Of a DNA stretch of 64,000 nt, positions 1 through 9,000 are shown piece by piece (the stretch's first letter is position 1; each line of letters opens with the position of its first letter). The stretch covers positions 13,597 to 77,596 of the forward strand of contig JANPDI010000199.1 of assembly GCA_031431435.1 (NCBI GenBank). Direction: 5' to 3'. Source of the DNA: UKL13-2 sp031431435 (GTDB lineage: Bacteria > Pseudomonadota > Gammaproteobacteria > Burkholderiales > Usitatibacteraceae). The position numbers and the translations under genes are program-made. The notes under the pieces were generated by a model that worked only from the letters and a program-made list of their open reading frames with translations, did not search any database and was not told the origin of the DNA.

Positions 1-673
1 ATATTTGATGCAGGCAATCGACAACTCCCTGCGCCGGCTGCAATTGGATTTTGTCGATATCGTCTATTGTCATCGGCCGGACCCGCATACGCCGCTCGAA
101 GAAACGGTATTTGCCATGCACGACATCATCTGTCAGGGTAAGGCGGTCTATTGGGGCACCTCTGAGTGGAGCGCGGCTGACGTGATGGGTGCATGGCAAA
201 TCGCCGACAAGCACCATCTTCACAAGCCGGTTGTGGAACAGCCCGAATACAATCTGTTTCATCGCAACAAAGTCGAAACCGAGTTCGCGCGCCTCTATCG
301 CGAGATCGGCACCGGTCTCACCACCTGGAGCCCGCTTGCCTCCGGGCTGCTGACCGGCAAGTATGGGCAGGGTATTCCCGCCGATTCGCGTGGCAGTCTG
401 GAGCGCTTTGCATGGATGCGCGACACGCTGACAGACACGACACGCAACGCGGCCGTTACAAAACTGGCCGACATTGCGCAGCAGCTTGGCGGTACCACCG
501 CACAACTTGCGATTGCATGGTGTGCAAAAAGCCCGCATGTGTCGACTGTGATCACCGGCGCCTCACGCATTTCGCAACTGCAGGAAAACATGAAAGCGCT
601 GGACCTGCTGCCAAAGTTGACGAGCGAGGTCATGGCAGCCATTGACGGGATAACAGCAGGGCTTGTGGATTAG
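1..673 (+). CDS. Aldo/keto reductase, C-terminal part (5' end outside window)
   Basis: The frame is open to the left edge, so the N-terminus with the catalytic Asp/Tyr of the family is missing; an apparent TTG/ATG at 5-10 is internal. What remains is the second half of a TIM-barrel NADPH-dependent aldo/keto reductase, closest in style to the Kv-beta/YghZ group: the DIVYCHRPDP strand carries the catalytic-loop His, followed by YWGTSEW, VVEQPEYNLFHR, TTWSPLASGLLTGKYG and the NADPH-binding tail VSTVITGASR. These enzymes reduce aldehydes or ketones in the cytoplasm; the substrate cannot be told. The next gene begins 3 bases after the stop, so the two may be co-transcribed. Confidence 0.9.
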   Translation, partial: YLMQAIDNSLRRLQLDFVDIVYCHRPDPHTPLEETVFAMHDIICQGKAVYWGTSEWSAADVMGAWQIADKHHLHKPVVEQPEYNLFHRNKVETEFARLYREIGTGLTTWSPLASGLLTGKYGQGIPADSRGSLERFAWMRDTLTDTTRNAAVTKLADIAQQLGGTTAQLAIAWCAKSPHVSTVITGASRISQLQENMKALDLLPKLTSEVMAAIDGITAGLVD

Positions 674-676
674 CGC

Positions 677-886
677 ATGGAGACGAAGCGGGTATCGGTC
701 GGCAATTTGCGAAGTATTAGCTACGATAGCGCCCGGCGGGTGTTGCTCGTCGAGCAAGCGAGCGGTACGTTTGAGTATGCAAACGTATCCGCAGAAGTCT
801 GGCGTCGATTCTCAACCTCGGGGTCGATATTGAGCTTCTTCAAAGACACAATTGAAGAAGACTACAAGAAGCACAGAATCAAATAA
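677..886 (+). CDS. KTSC domain protein (69 aa)
   Basis: This small protein is almost entirely one KTSC domain, the module named after its occurrence at the C-terminus of some lysyl-tRNA synthetases. Visible family features are the opening SVGNLRSISYD, the LLVEQASGTFEYANV strand pair and the closing FFKDTIEEDYKKHRI helix. Free-standing KTSC proteins are common in proteobacteria and have no established role; nucleic-acid binding is a guess. The ATG lies 3 bases after the aldo/keto reductase stop, and a bidirectional terminator follows at 971-996. The length matches that of other single-domain KTSC proteins. Confidence 0.8.
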   Translation: METKRVSVGNLRSISYDSARRVLLVEQASGTFEYANVSAEVWRRFSTSGSILSFFKDTIEEDYKKHRIK

Positions 887-970
887 CAAACACGCCAATC
901 CACGGCCAGTTTGAAGCAATAATGGCTGGAAATGCCCGTCAATAGGCGCGTTTCTTAAACCAAATAAACC

Positions 971-996
971 AAAAAGCCCGCATTTGCGGGCTTTTT
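971..996. terminator. Bidirectional Rho-independent terminator
   Basis: Perfect inverted repeat AAAAAGCCCGC / GCGGGCTTTTT with a 4-base ATTT loop. It has a T-run on both strands and sits between the KTSC gene on the plus strand and the end of the malate synthase gene on the minus strand, so it can end both transcripts. Confidence 0.9.
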
Positions 997-1013
997 GTTG
1001 GCGCGTTGCGCGT

Positions 1014-2615
1014 CTATGCAATCGCGCGATACGCCGGCAGGGTGAGAAACTCTTCGTAGTTATCATCGAGCACCAGCTGTTCAAACAGCGTTGCACCTTC
1101 GGCGTATTTCCCGGCCGCATAAACGTCGGCACCAACGATGGCGGGTGTCTTGGTCAGTTCGTCGGCGGTGAGAATCGACACCAATAGTTTGGTGACTTTG
1201 CGGCCGTCGTCGAGCACACCCTTGGGTGAACGAATCCATTGCCATATTTGTGAACGCGAAATCTCCGCCGTTGCCGCGTCCTCCATCAAGTTGAAGATTG
1301 GCACACAGCCGTTGCCCGCCAGCCACGAGCCGACATACTGAATACCAACCTGAATATTGTTGCGCACGCCCGCTTCGGTGATCGGCGCCCCGGGGCGAAA
1401 ATCCAGCAGGTCACTTGCCGTGTAGTTCACATCATCCCGCTGCCGGTGGATCTGGTTGGGTGTCGGCATGTGTTCATCAAACACTGCCTTGGCAATGGGG
1501 ACCAGGCCGGGATGCGCCACCCACGTGCCGTCGCAGCCGTCGGTGACCTCGCGTAACTTGTCGGCGCGCACTTTTTCCATTGCGGCGCTGTTGGCAGCCT
1601 CGTCGTTCTTGATCGGGATCTGTGCGGCCATGCCGCCCATCGCACAGGCATTGCGTTTGTGGCAGGTCTTGACCAGCGTCAGCGCATAAGCCCGCAAAAA
1701 CGGTGCGGTCATGGTGACTTGGGCGCGGTCGGCCAGACAAAAATCCTTGTTCAACCGAAACTTCTTGATGGCCGAGAAAATGTAGTCCCAGCGGCCGATG
1801 TTGAGTCCTGCCGAGTGGTCACGAAGTTCGTAGAGAATCTCGTCCATTTCGAAGGCGGCAACAATGGTTTCAATCAACACTGTTGCCTTGATGCCGCCTT
1901 GCGATACGCCAAGTTCGTTTTGCGCCATCACAAAAATATCGTTCCACAAACGCGCTTCCAGATGCGATTCTATTTTTGGCAAATAGAAATAAGGGTTGGA
2001 GCCGCGCGCTTGCAGTTCTTTCACGTTGTGAAAGAAATAAAGGGCGAAATCAAAAATACTGCCGGATACAATCTTGCCATCGAGCGTGACGTGTTTCTCG
2101 TCGAGATGCCAGCCACGCGGGCGCGGGATCAATACGGCAGTCTTGTCGTTGAGCTGGTAGGTCTTACCCTTTGACTCGAGCGTGATGGTCCGGCGGTTGG
2201 CATCGCGCATATTGATCTGACCATCGATCATGTTGTGCCAGGTCGGACAATTGGCGTCTTCAAAATCAGCCATGAATGTCGAGGCACCGCAGTTCAACGC
2301 GTTGATCACCATCTTGCGGTCGGTCGGCCCGGTAATTTCGACGCGCCGGTCCAGTAGATCGGTCGGCAGCGGCGCCACCACCCAACTTGCATCCCGAATG
2401 TGTTTGGTTTCCGGCAGGAAATCCGGCAGCACGCCCGCATCAAACGCCTTTTGGCGCACAATACGTTGGGCCAGCAATGCTTGGCGGCGCGGTTCAAAGC
2501 TGCGCGCAAGTTTGACAAAGAAACCCAGCGCCTCAGGGGTCAGGATGGTGGCAAACTCGGCGCTGACCGGTGCGCTGATTGAAAGGCCGGCCGGTAATGT
2601 GTGTGTCGTGGACAT
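1014..2615 (-). CDS. aceB: Malate synthase A
   Basis: Condenses glyoxylate with acetyl-CoA to malate in the glyoxylate bypass, in the cytoplasm. The 533-residue length is typical of the A isoform. The family signature RDHSAGLNIGRWDYIF is present near residue 270, and other conserved blocks are FMADFEDANCPTWHNM (Mg/glyoxylate site), LIPRPRGWHLDEKHV and the C-terminal GADVYAAGKYAEGA. The ATG is preceded by a purine-rich AAGGAAA. Isocitrate lyase is not adjacent. The gene is divergent from a LysR regulator with 124 bp between them, which makes that regulator a reasonable candidate controller, although LysR neighbours can also be unrelated. Confidence 0.97.
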   Translation of the reverse strand: MSTTHTLPAGLSISAPVSAEFATILTPEALGFFVKLARSFEPRRQALLAQRIVRQKAFDAGVLPDFLPETKHIRDASWVVAPLPTDLLDRRVEITGPTDRKMVINALNCGASTFMADFEDANCPTWHNMIDGQINMRDANRRTITLESKGKTYQLNDKTAVLIPRPRGWHLDEKHVTLDGKIVSGSIFDFALYFFHNVKELQARGSNPYFYLPKIESHLEARLWNDIFVMAQNELGVSQGGIKATVLIETIVAAFEMDEILYELRDHSAGLNIGRWDYIFSAIKKFRLNKDFCLADRAQVTMTAPFLRAYALTLVKTCHKRNACAMGGMAAQIPIKNDEAANSAAMEKVRADKLREVTDGCDGTWVAHPGLVPIAKAVFDEHMPTPNQIHRQRDDVNYTASDLLDFRPGAPITEAGVRNNIQVGIQYVGSWLAGNGCVPIFNLMEDAATAEISRSQIWQWIRSPKGVLDDGRKVTKLLVSILTADELTKTPAIVGADVYAAGKYAEGATLFEQLVLDDNYEEFLTLPAYRAIA

Positions 2616-2703
2616 TCTGGTTTCCTTGAAGGGGTCGCAACTTAACTAATTTTGCACGATTGCCGAAATTGTATTAGGATACTCAAAGTATGATAATAGC
2701 CAA

Positions 2704-2723
2704 TAATAAATAAGCATTTATTA
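2704..2723. promoter_or_regulatory. Palindromic operator candidate between aceB and lysR-type gene
   Basis: TAATAAAT-AAGC-ATTTATTA is a perfect 8-bp inverted repeat with a 4-base centre, 16 bases before the GTG of the LysR-type gene. LysR regulators commonly bind AT-rich interrupted dyads in the divergent promoter region, so this is a plausible autoregulatory site. A second small dyad, GTAT-tagg-ATAC, lies at 2671-2682. Confidence 0.45.
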
Positions 2724-2739
2724 CTTTTGGGGGTGGAAC

Positions 2740-3654
2740 GTGGACCGTTTTAAAGCGCTACAAACTTTTTTGGACGTTGCGAAGACAGAAAGTCTTTCAG
2801 CGGTTGCCCGTGAAGAGGGGGTGACCCCGGCGATGGTCGGTAGGCGCATCGACCAGCTCGAAGAACGCCTTGGCGTCAAATTATTCAAACGTTCCACCCG
2901 AAAAATTACGCTGACCCCGGAGGGTTCGGCTTTTTTTGAAACGGTACGGGTTATTCTTGACGATCTCGCCGCAGCCGAAGAGACCATTACGGTCGGTTCA
3001 AAAAACGCCACCGGTCGGTTGATTGTTTCAGCGCCAACGTCGTTTGGGCGTAAACACATTGCGCCGCATATTCCGCTATTCGTCAATGAGAACCCGAATC
3101 TGGCTGTTACCCTGCACTTGTCGGAGCGAATTGTCGATCTCAAAAATGAGCGGGTTGATTTGGCGGTGCGAATTGCCGACCTCAAGAATGCCGACCTGAT
3201 TGCCGTGCGGCTCGCACAAAACCATCGCGTTGTTGTTGGCGCACCCGGATACATTAAACGCGCCGGCCAGCCGACTTTGCTGTCTGATCTGGCACGGCAC
3301 AATTGTTTGCTGACGTCGGCCGAGGGCGGGTTGGCGGACACGTGGCATTTTCAGGACAAGGGCGTTGCCCAACATATCAAGGTCACGGGAAATTTGCATT
3401 GCAATGATGGCGGCGTGCTGACGAAATGGGCGCTTGCGGGCCAGGGTCTTGCGTGGCGCAGCACATGGGAAGTGGCGGAGGAAATTGCCAATCACCGGTT
3501 GGTTGAAGTGTTGCCAAAATTCTCCGCACCCGGCAGCGACATCTATGCGGTCTATCCGGAACGAAAATTCCTGCCCGCCAAGGTCAAACTCTTCATTGAT
3601 TTTCTCAAGCGAACATTTGGCGAAACCCCGTATTGGGAATCGGCAAAGCGGTAG
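2740..3654 (+). CDS. LysR-family transcriptional regulator
   Basis: Full-length LTTR of 304 residues. Residues 1-60 form the winged helix-turn-helix (FLDVAKTESLSAVAREEGVTPAMVGRRIDQLEERLGVKLF), followed by the linker helix and a periplasmic-binding-protein-like effector domain from about residue 90 (GRLIVSAPTSFGRKHIAP ... VDLAVRI). The AVAREEGVTPAMVGRRI pattern belongs to the CrgA/DsdC-like broad branch rather than to a group with a known ligand. The start is GTG with GGGGGTGG upstream. Divergent from malate synthase, it may control acetate or glyoxylate metabolism (inference). An AT-rich palindrome sits immediately upstream. Confidence 0.93.
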   Translation: MDRFKALQTFLDVAKTESLSAVAREEGVTPAMVGRRIDQLEERLGVKLFKRSTRKITLTPEGSAFFETVRVILDDLAAAEETITVGSKNATGRLIVSAPTSFGRKHIAPHIPLFVNENPNLAVTLHLSERIVDLKNERVDLAVRIADLKNADLIAVRLAQNHRVVVGAPGYIKRAGQPTLLSDLARHNCLLTSAEGGLADTWHFQDKGVAQHIKVTGNLHCNDGGVLTKWALAGQGLAWRSTWEVAEEIANHRLVEVLPKFSAPGSDIYAVYPERKFLPAKVKLFIDFLKRTFGETPYWESAKR

Positions 3655-3695
3655 TCAGGCCGGTACATTTTGATGCGGCTGGCAGTGGCGACATT

Positions 3696-5648
3696 TTATT
3701 GCCGCAAGTGCTTGACGTTTGATTCGCCAGTGCCGGCCAACGGCGCGTCCTTGCCACCGGCAGGTTGACGTTGGGTGCCTTCTGCAACGGGTTGTTTGGT
3801 TCGGTGCTCCTTGGCGCCGGGTGATTCGGATGGCGTCTGTCCCTGACGCGTGCCGTGCTCGCCCCGCTCTTTTGTTCGCACCGGGCCCTCAACATATTGT
3901 TCGTTCGGGCGCTGGGGCCGTGCGGATCGTTGACGGTCCGCAGGTGCAACGGACTCGCCCGGTGCCACCGCCGCGCCGTTGGGCGGGCCTGCTGGCGCAG
4001 GCGGGGCCGCAACCGGCCGGGGTTTGACCGGTCGGACAAATGGCGGTGGCGTGTTTGTTTCCTGTTGTTGCGCCGGCGCCGGCACCAACTGCGCCGGTTT
4101 CAAATTGGCATGACGCGGTTGTGGTGCCTCCCCGGGCAGGGCCGTTTGACGATCAGAATCCAGCGTGGAAGAAAGCCCTGTGTTGCGGGCGCCCCCTGGT
4201 GTGTCGGGCAATACCGAACGCCGCGGCCGCTCGCCGCCGTTTTCCACCGGGAACGGGGCGGGAACCATTGCCGGCTTATTCCGAACCGGTTGATTGATGA
4301 CCGGTGCGCCGGGTGGGGTGAGCGTTGCCGTCGTCTGCGTGGTGTCAATTGCCGGCTTGGTCATTCGGCCATGGCCGGTGTCGATGCGTGCCGTGCGCCA
4401 AACCGCCTCGCCATTGACCATCACGTTGTTGCCAACAACGGTGCTTCCGCGCTCCTGATTGGCAAATCGCGCCGGCCGGTTGATGACGGTCACATTGTTG
4501 GTGATGTTATTGATATTGCGAATGTAGGTGGTATTGCCGGTGTATTGGGGAATGTAGTGTTCGCGGGGTGCAAGCGGAAACCAGCCGATTGCGCCACGGC
4601 CAGTGGAAATTGAAATATTCAAATTGCCGTGCCCGTGCCAGCCAACCAGCGCTGGCGCATAGACCGGGCGATGGCGGTAGACGCCCGGCCACCAATACCA
4701 GCGGGTATGGCGCTGGACCCAGCGACCATAATGGAATGGTGCAAAGCCCCACGGCGCTTCATCGATCCATGTCCAGCCCCACGGTTGCACATGCGCCCAC
4801 GAGCCGTACCGGTAAGGCGCCCAACCCGCCACCACCACCCGCGGCGTCCAAAGACGGCCGTACTCTCCATCCTCAACCCAATTGCCAAACGTATCAAGAT
4901 CCTCGTAACCGGTCATGTGCGGCGATACTTGGCGCTCGCGCGAATAACGCTGGTGCGTTTCGTCCCAACGACTGTCACGGGCCTCCGCCCAGCGATCTAG
5001 CGGCGACTCGCTGGCTGCGCCGAATAGGTATGAGGCGGCATCATTGGCAACACGAACGGTGAGCGACTTGCCGTTTTCAACATCAAGCATCGCGCCACGC
5101 CGGTCATACCGGGCAGACCCGGTAAATACCATTACATTGGTTTCCGCGCCGTCCGGCGACACGTCTATCCGGTAGCGCCCGTCTGCCCGCAATAACACCG
5201 GCCCCTGATTGGTTTCGACCCGAAACGTATCACCGCCGGTTTCGCCAGGCTCCAAGCCGGCAGGGGAGGAACGCAGGCGGACGTTGACGGTGCCGCGCTG
5301 CAAAAAAAGCTGCGTGGCGTTGTCATCGACAACAGCGAAGTCAAGCACCGTATCACGCTCAATTCTGAGTGCCGTTGCGCCGATCCGCACTTCTGCACGC
5401 CCCGCGCCGTTGGTCCAGATGGAGTTCTTGCCGGTAACGGGAAAATTCAGGCGTGCCGGCTGCCAGCCCTCGGCCCGGTCGGCATAAAACGACACGTCGC
5501 CTTGCAAATATCCAATTCGACCAATACGGGCCGGGGGGTCTGCGAACACGGACGCGGCCGATAACACTCCCCCGACAAATAATGCTGTGGTGCAACAAAA
5601 TAGGCGCATCGTATGGTCAAACGGTCGACGAAAATGGGTTGCGCGCAT
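3696..5648 (-). CDS. FecR-domain / DUF6600-type exported protein, proline-rich tail
   Basis: Exported protein of about 650 residues. The reading frame extends upstream to 5792, but ATG at 5648 has GAGGG five bases before it and gives a signal peptide ending near SAASVFADPP. The order is: signal peptide; a FecR-like beta domain (IGYLQGDVSFYADRAEGWQPA ... DTFRVETNQGPVLLRADGRYRIDV); a Trp/Tyr-rich DUF6600 region (YGRLWTPRVVVAGWAPYRYGSW, PWGWTWIDEAPWGFAPFHYGRW); then a long low-complexity Pro/Ala/Arg/Gln tail. Proteins of this make-up are widespread in proteobacteria and unstudied; despite the FecR-like fold there is no transmembrane segment or anti-sigma domain. A terminator-like hairpin lies in its leader. 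Confidence 0.8.
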   Translation of the reverse strand: MRATHFRRPFDHTMRLFCCTTALFVGGVLSAASVFADPPARIGRIGYLQGDVSFYADRAEGWQPARLNFPVTGKNSIWTNGAGRAEVRIGATALRIERDTVLDFAVVDDNATQLFLQRGTVNVRLRSSPAGLEPGETGGDTFRVETNQGPVLLRADGRYRIDVSPDGAETNVMVFTGSARYDRRGAMLDVENGKSLTVRVANDAASYLFGAASESPLDRWAEARDSRWDETHQRYSRERQVSPHMTGYEDLDTFGNWVEDGEYGRLWTPRVVVAGWAPYRYGSWAHVQPWGWTWIDEAPWGFAPFHYGRWVQRHTRWYWWPGVYRHRPVYAPALVGWHGHGNLNISISTGRGAIGWFPLAPREHYIPQYTGNTTYIRNINNITNNVTVINRPARFANQERGSTVVGNNVMVNGEAVWRTARIDTGHGRMTKPAIDTTQTTATLTPPGAPVINQPVRNKPAMVPAPFPVENGGERPRRSVLPDTPGGARNTGLSSTLDSDRQTALPGEAPQPRHANLKPAQLVPAPAQQQETNTPPPFVRPVKPRPVAAPPAPAGPPNGAAVAPGESVAPADRQRSARPQRPNEQYVEGPVRTKERGEHGTRQGQTPSESPGAKEHRTKQPVAEGTQRQPAGGKDAPLAGTGESNVKHLRQ

Positions 5649-6011
5649 ATTGCCCTCAATGGCCGGGGTGGATGATTTGTCAAACAAGAAACGATTGTTT
5701 GCAAATACTGTTGACAGCAATGGAAAAAAGTCTGTCGCGGACAAGTGACTTTGTCCGCGACAGAAAAATTGACCACGCCGCCGCCCGATCATTCTCTAGT
5801 AGGCACTTGCTACGATTCGTGCGAATATTACGGCTGCATTATTGCGGGCCGCAATGCCGGATAATTTAAGAATGCTTTGTCGCCCATCGACGACGCCTGG
5901 GTCTGATTGAAGAGCCGGCCTATGGCGCGACGTAAAGTTGTCGGTCGCAAAATGAAACGAATGAACGCATGCCTTGATGATTTAATTTGACGAGCACTAT
6001 CCGGAAAGCGC
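5649..6011. other. Divergent intergenic region with structured leader
   Basis: 363 bp between two divergent genes. It holds the 14-bp-stem hairpin at 5731-5764 and must carry both promoters. No small gene with a convincing ribosome site was seen; the frame running upstream from the FecR-like gene has no initiation signal. Confidence 0.5.
5731..5764 (-). terminator. Terminator-like hairpin in leader of the FecR-like gene
   Basis: Perfect 14-bp inverted repeat TCTGTCGCGGACAA / TTGTCCGCGACAGA with loop GTGACT. Read on the minus strand it is followed by CTTTTTTCC, the layout of a Rho-independent terminator. It lies 83 bp upstream of the ATG at 5648 and no minus-strand gene precedes it, so it would act as an attenuator of the downstream gene or is a mobile palindromic repeat. 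Confidence 0.6.
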
Positions 6012-9000
6012 ATGGACGCAAAGACTGTCTTTACCAAAACCGCGAAGGGCGTAACACAGGTCAATCAAAAGACCCAGTCGTTGTCGCGTTTGCCAACCAA
6101 GGTGCTGAAGGCCATTGATGGCAAGTCATCGATTGCCGTTCTGTCGGATAAGGTTGACCTCGCGATTCCGGCGCTAGAAAAAGAGCTGGCTCAGCTCAAA
6201 AAAGACGGATACATAAAGGTTTTTGAAGTCCGCCAGGAAGAACCGATTTCAGCGTTTGGCGGAGATGAAGACGACTTTGACTTTACCGCCCCGGCCAAGA
6301 TGGCGGCTGGGCTCAATCAGCCGGTCGCCGCGTTTGGCCCCTCCAAATATCGCACCGGCCTGAACGATCAGGTCGAGAGTGCCACGCCAAAGCCGGTCGT
6401 TGACGAAGCGGCGCAGATTGCCGCACAGATTGCGGCACGCAAAAAGCAGGAAGAAGAAGCAAGCGTCGCCGCTGCGGCGCTTGCGGCGGCAAAACATGCG
6501 GCACATGAGGCGCAGCTTGCAGCACGCGCGCGCGCCGAACGCGAGGCGCAGATACGGGCACGACTGGAAGTCGAGGCGAGGGCGCGCAAGGATGCCGAGG
6601 CACGCGCGATCGAGGAGGCAAAACGCGCTGAAATTGCCGCGTCACAATCGCGTACCGCGCTCGAGCAAAAGATTGCTGAAGAGGCTAAAAAGCGTTCCGA
6701 ACTGGCGGCTTCACACGAGCGCCTGACGCAGGAACAACAAGCGCAAGGGGCGGCGGCACAACGTGCACTTGGTGAAGCGCGCGCCAAGGCCGAAACCGAG
6801 GCGCGGGCATTTGCGGCAGCACGCGCCAAGATCGAAATTGAAACCAAGGCGCTGGCCGAAGCGCGTGCACAGGCCGAGGTCGCCGCCAAGCGCCAAGAGG
6901 AAGAGCTGGCCACGGCGCAGCGCGAATTGCGTACGCAGCTGAAAGCGGAGATCGAGGCAAAAATTCGTGCCGAAATGGACGAATTGCTGAAGTCCGATAT
7001 CGAGGAGAGTGCGCGCCCCGAGGTTGAAGCGGCGATCCGCGCCGAGGCGCGTGACGAGGCACGCCGGCAGTTGGAAGAGCAACTGGCCGATGAACGTATT
7101 TCCCTGGCAAAAATCGAGTCTGAAGCCAGAAAGGGCGCTGAAGTCGACGCCAAACGCATGCTTGCCGAGCAGGAAACACGGCTGCGCGCGGAAATGGAAT
7201 CACGCCTTGAGGAAATTGTTGCGGAAAAAGCGAAAGTCGAAATCGAGGCACGCAAGATGGCCGAGGCGCAGGCCGAGGCCGCCTCAAAGTCGGCGGCCGA
7301 GCTTGTGTCCCGCCTGAAACGCGAAGAAGCGGCCAGACGCATCGCTGAAGAGGAGGCGCAGGCACAGCGCCAACGCGATGAAACCGAGCGGCAGCGCCTT
7401 GAGACCATCGCCCGTGACGAAGCAGTGGCGCGGGCGCGGGCGGATGCGGAGGCCAGGGCGGCGGCAGCGGCGGCGGCGGCAATGAGTGAGCGGCTGCGGG
7501 TCGAGGCCGAGGCGCGCGCACAATCAGAGGCCGCCGCCGAGGAGCGTCGCATGGCGGAAGAGTTACGCAGCGCGAGGCTGGAAAAACGCGCGGTTGAAGA
7601 GGCTGAGGCACGCCAAAAGACAGAAGCCGAGATGCAGGACAAGTTGATGGTCGAAAAGCAGGCGCGTATCGAGGCGCAGGCCAAGGCGTTGCTTGAAGCC
7701 GAAATGCGGGAACAAGCGCAACGCGAATCCAATGTTGAGTTGGAGTCCGCACGGCGTGGTCGCGAGGAGGCGGAGGATAAGGCGCGGCGCGAAACCAAGG
7801 CTCGCGAAATTGCGTCGCAAGCCGTTGCGCGGCAGGTGGCGGAAAAAGAGAAGTTGGTTGAGCTGGCCGAGCAAAGAATTGCCGAAGAGCGCGAAGGACG
7901 TGAACGCGCGGAAGCGAAGGCGTATGCCGACGAACGTGCCGAGGAGGCGCAGCGTCAGGCGCAGGTGGCACGACTGCGTGAGCTGTCCGAACAGGCTGCG
8001 CAGGCAAAATATGAAGAAGTCGAAGTCGTCGACGGCAAACGCCAGCGGCCCAAACACCGCAAGCCGGCACATGTTGGCCGATGGATCGTTGTTGGCATTT
8101 TTGGCCTGATTGCCGGCGGCCTGCTGGCGCTGCATGTCGTCCCACTTAATGCCGTCAATTCCCGAATGGAAAAAGCATTGTCGGAATGGCTGCACGACGA
8201 CGTATCGTCCGCCGGTCTTCGATTGTCATTGTTTCCAAAGCCGCATGTGAAGATCGACCAACTGGCGCTTGGCAAAGTGCTTGACGCCAAGGCTGCCAGC
8301 GGCAAGGTAATAATGGACATCACCGCAATTTTCGGCGACAAATTTGTCATCGAATCGATGGAGCTGAATGACATCACCATTTCCGCCGAAGCGTTGCCGC
8401 GTGCGCTCAAATGGGCCAACGCCGAGGGACGTGGAACCTCCATCGAGATTGGGAAAATTATTTTGCGCAATGTCAAAATCGATGTGAAGGGTGTTGCGTT
8501 GGAAGTATTTGACGGGGAAATCGTTTTCAACCGCAAAGGCGAGATTATTCGCGGTAGCGCCCGGACACGCGATGGAAAGTGGGCGTTGGATCTTTCGCCC
8601 GACAAGACAAATCCACCCGTCGAAGGCGCGCCCTTGCCATGGGTGGTTGATTTTTCCGCGCGAAACTGGACGCCGCCGATCGGCACACAAATATCGCTGG
8701 CCTCGTTGACCGCCAAAGGATCCTGGGCTGGTGACGATATTATTTTCACCGGCGTCGAGGCCAAGTTGCTCGAAGGTTCCGGTAAGGGGGACCTGCGCGT
8801 CAACCTGCGCAACGGAATTGTTATGCAGTCGGAGTTCATCCTCGAACGCATCAAAACCGATGAGTTGATCGGATCATTTACGCGCGATATTTCAATTACC
8901 GGACGCGCCGAGGCCAGCCTTGCGGTTGCGGCGTCGGCGGCTTCCGTTGGCGCGTTGCTTGATTCACCAACCATAAACGGCACATTTGTTTTGCGTGAAG

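Noticed and set aside
897..945. Segment resembling the TTCAGGCAAAA hairpin family after the KTSC gene
   Set aside because: Only GGCTGGAAATGCCCG-like fragments match; the core GGCAAAA is missing. Chance similarity is likely.
6368..8145. Long open frames of 476 and 486 codons on the minus strand
   Set aside because: They lie wholly opposite the coiled-coil region, and their Ser/Arg/Ala- or Pro/Arg-rich translations are the expected by-product of GC-biased GCN/GAN/CGN codons. No start signals or recognisable domains.
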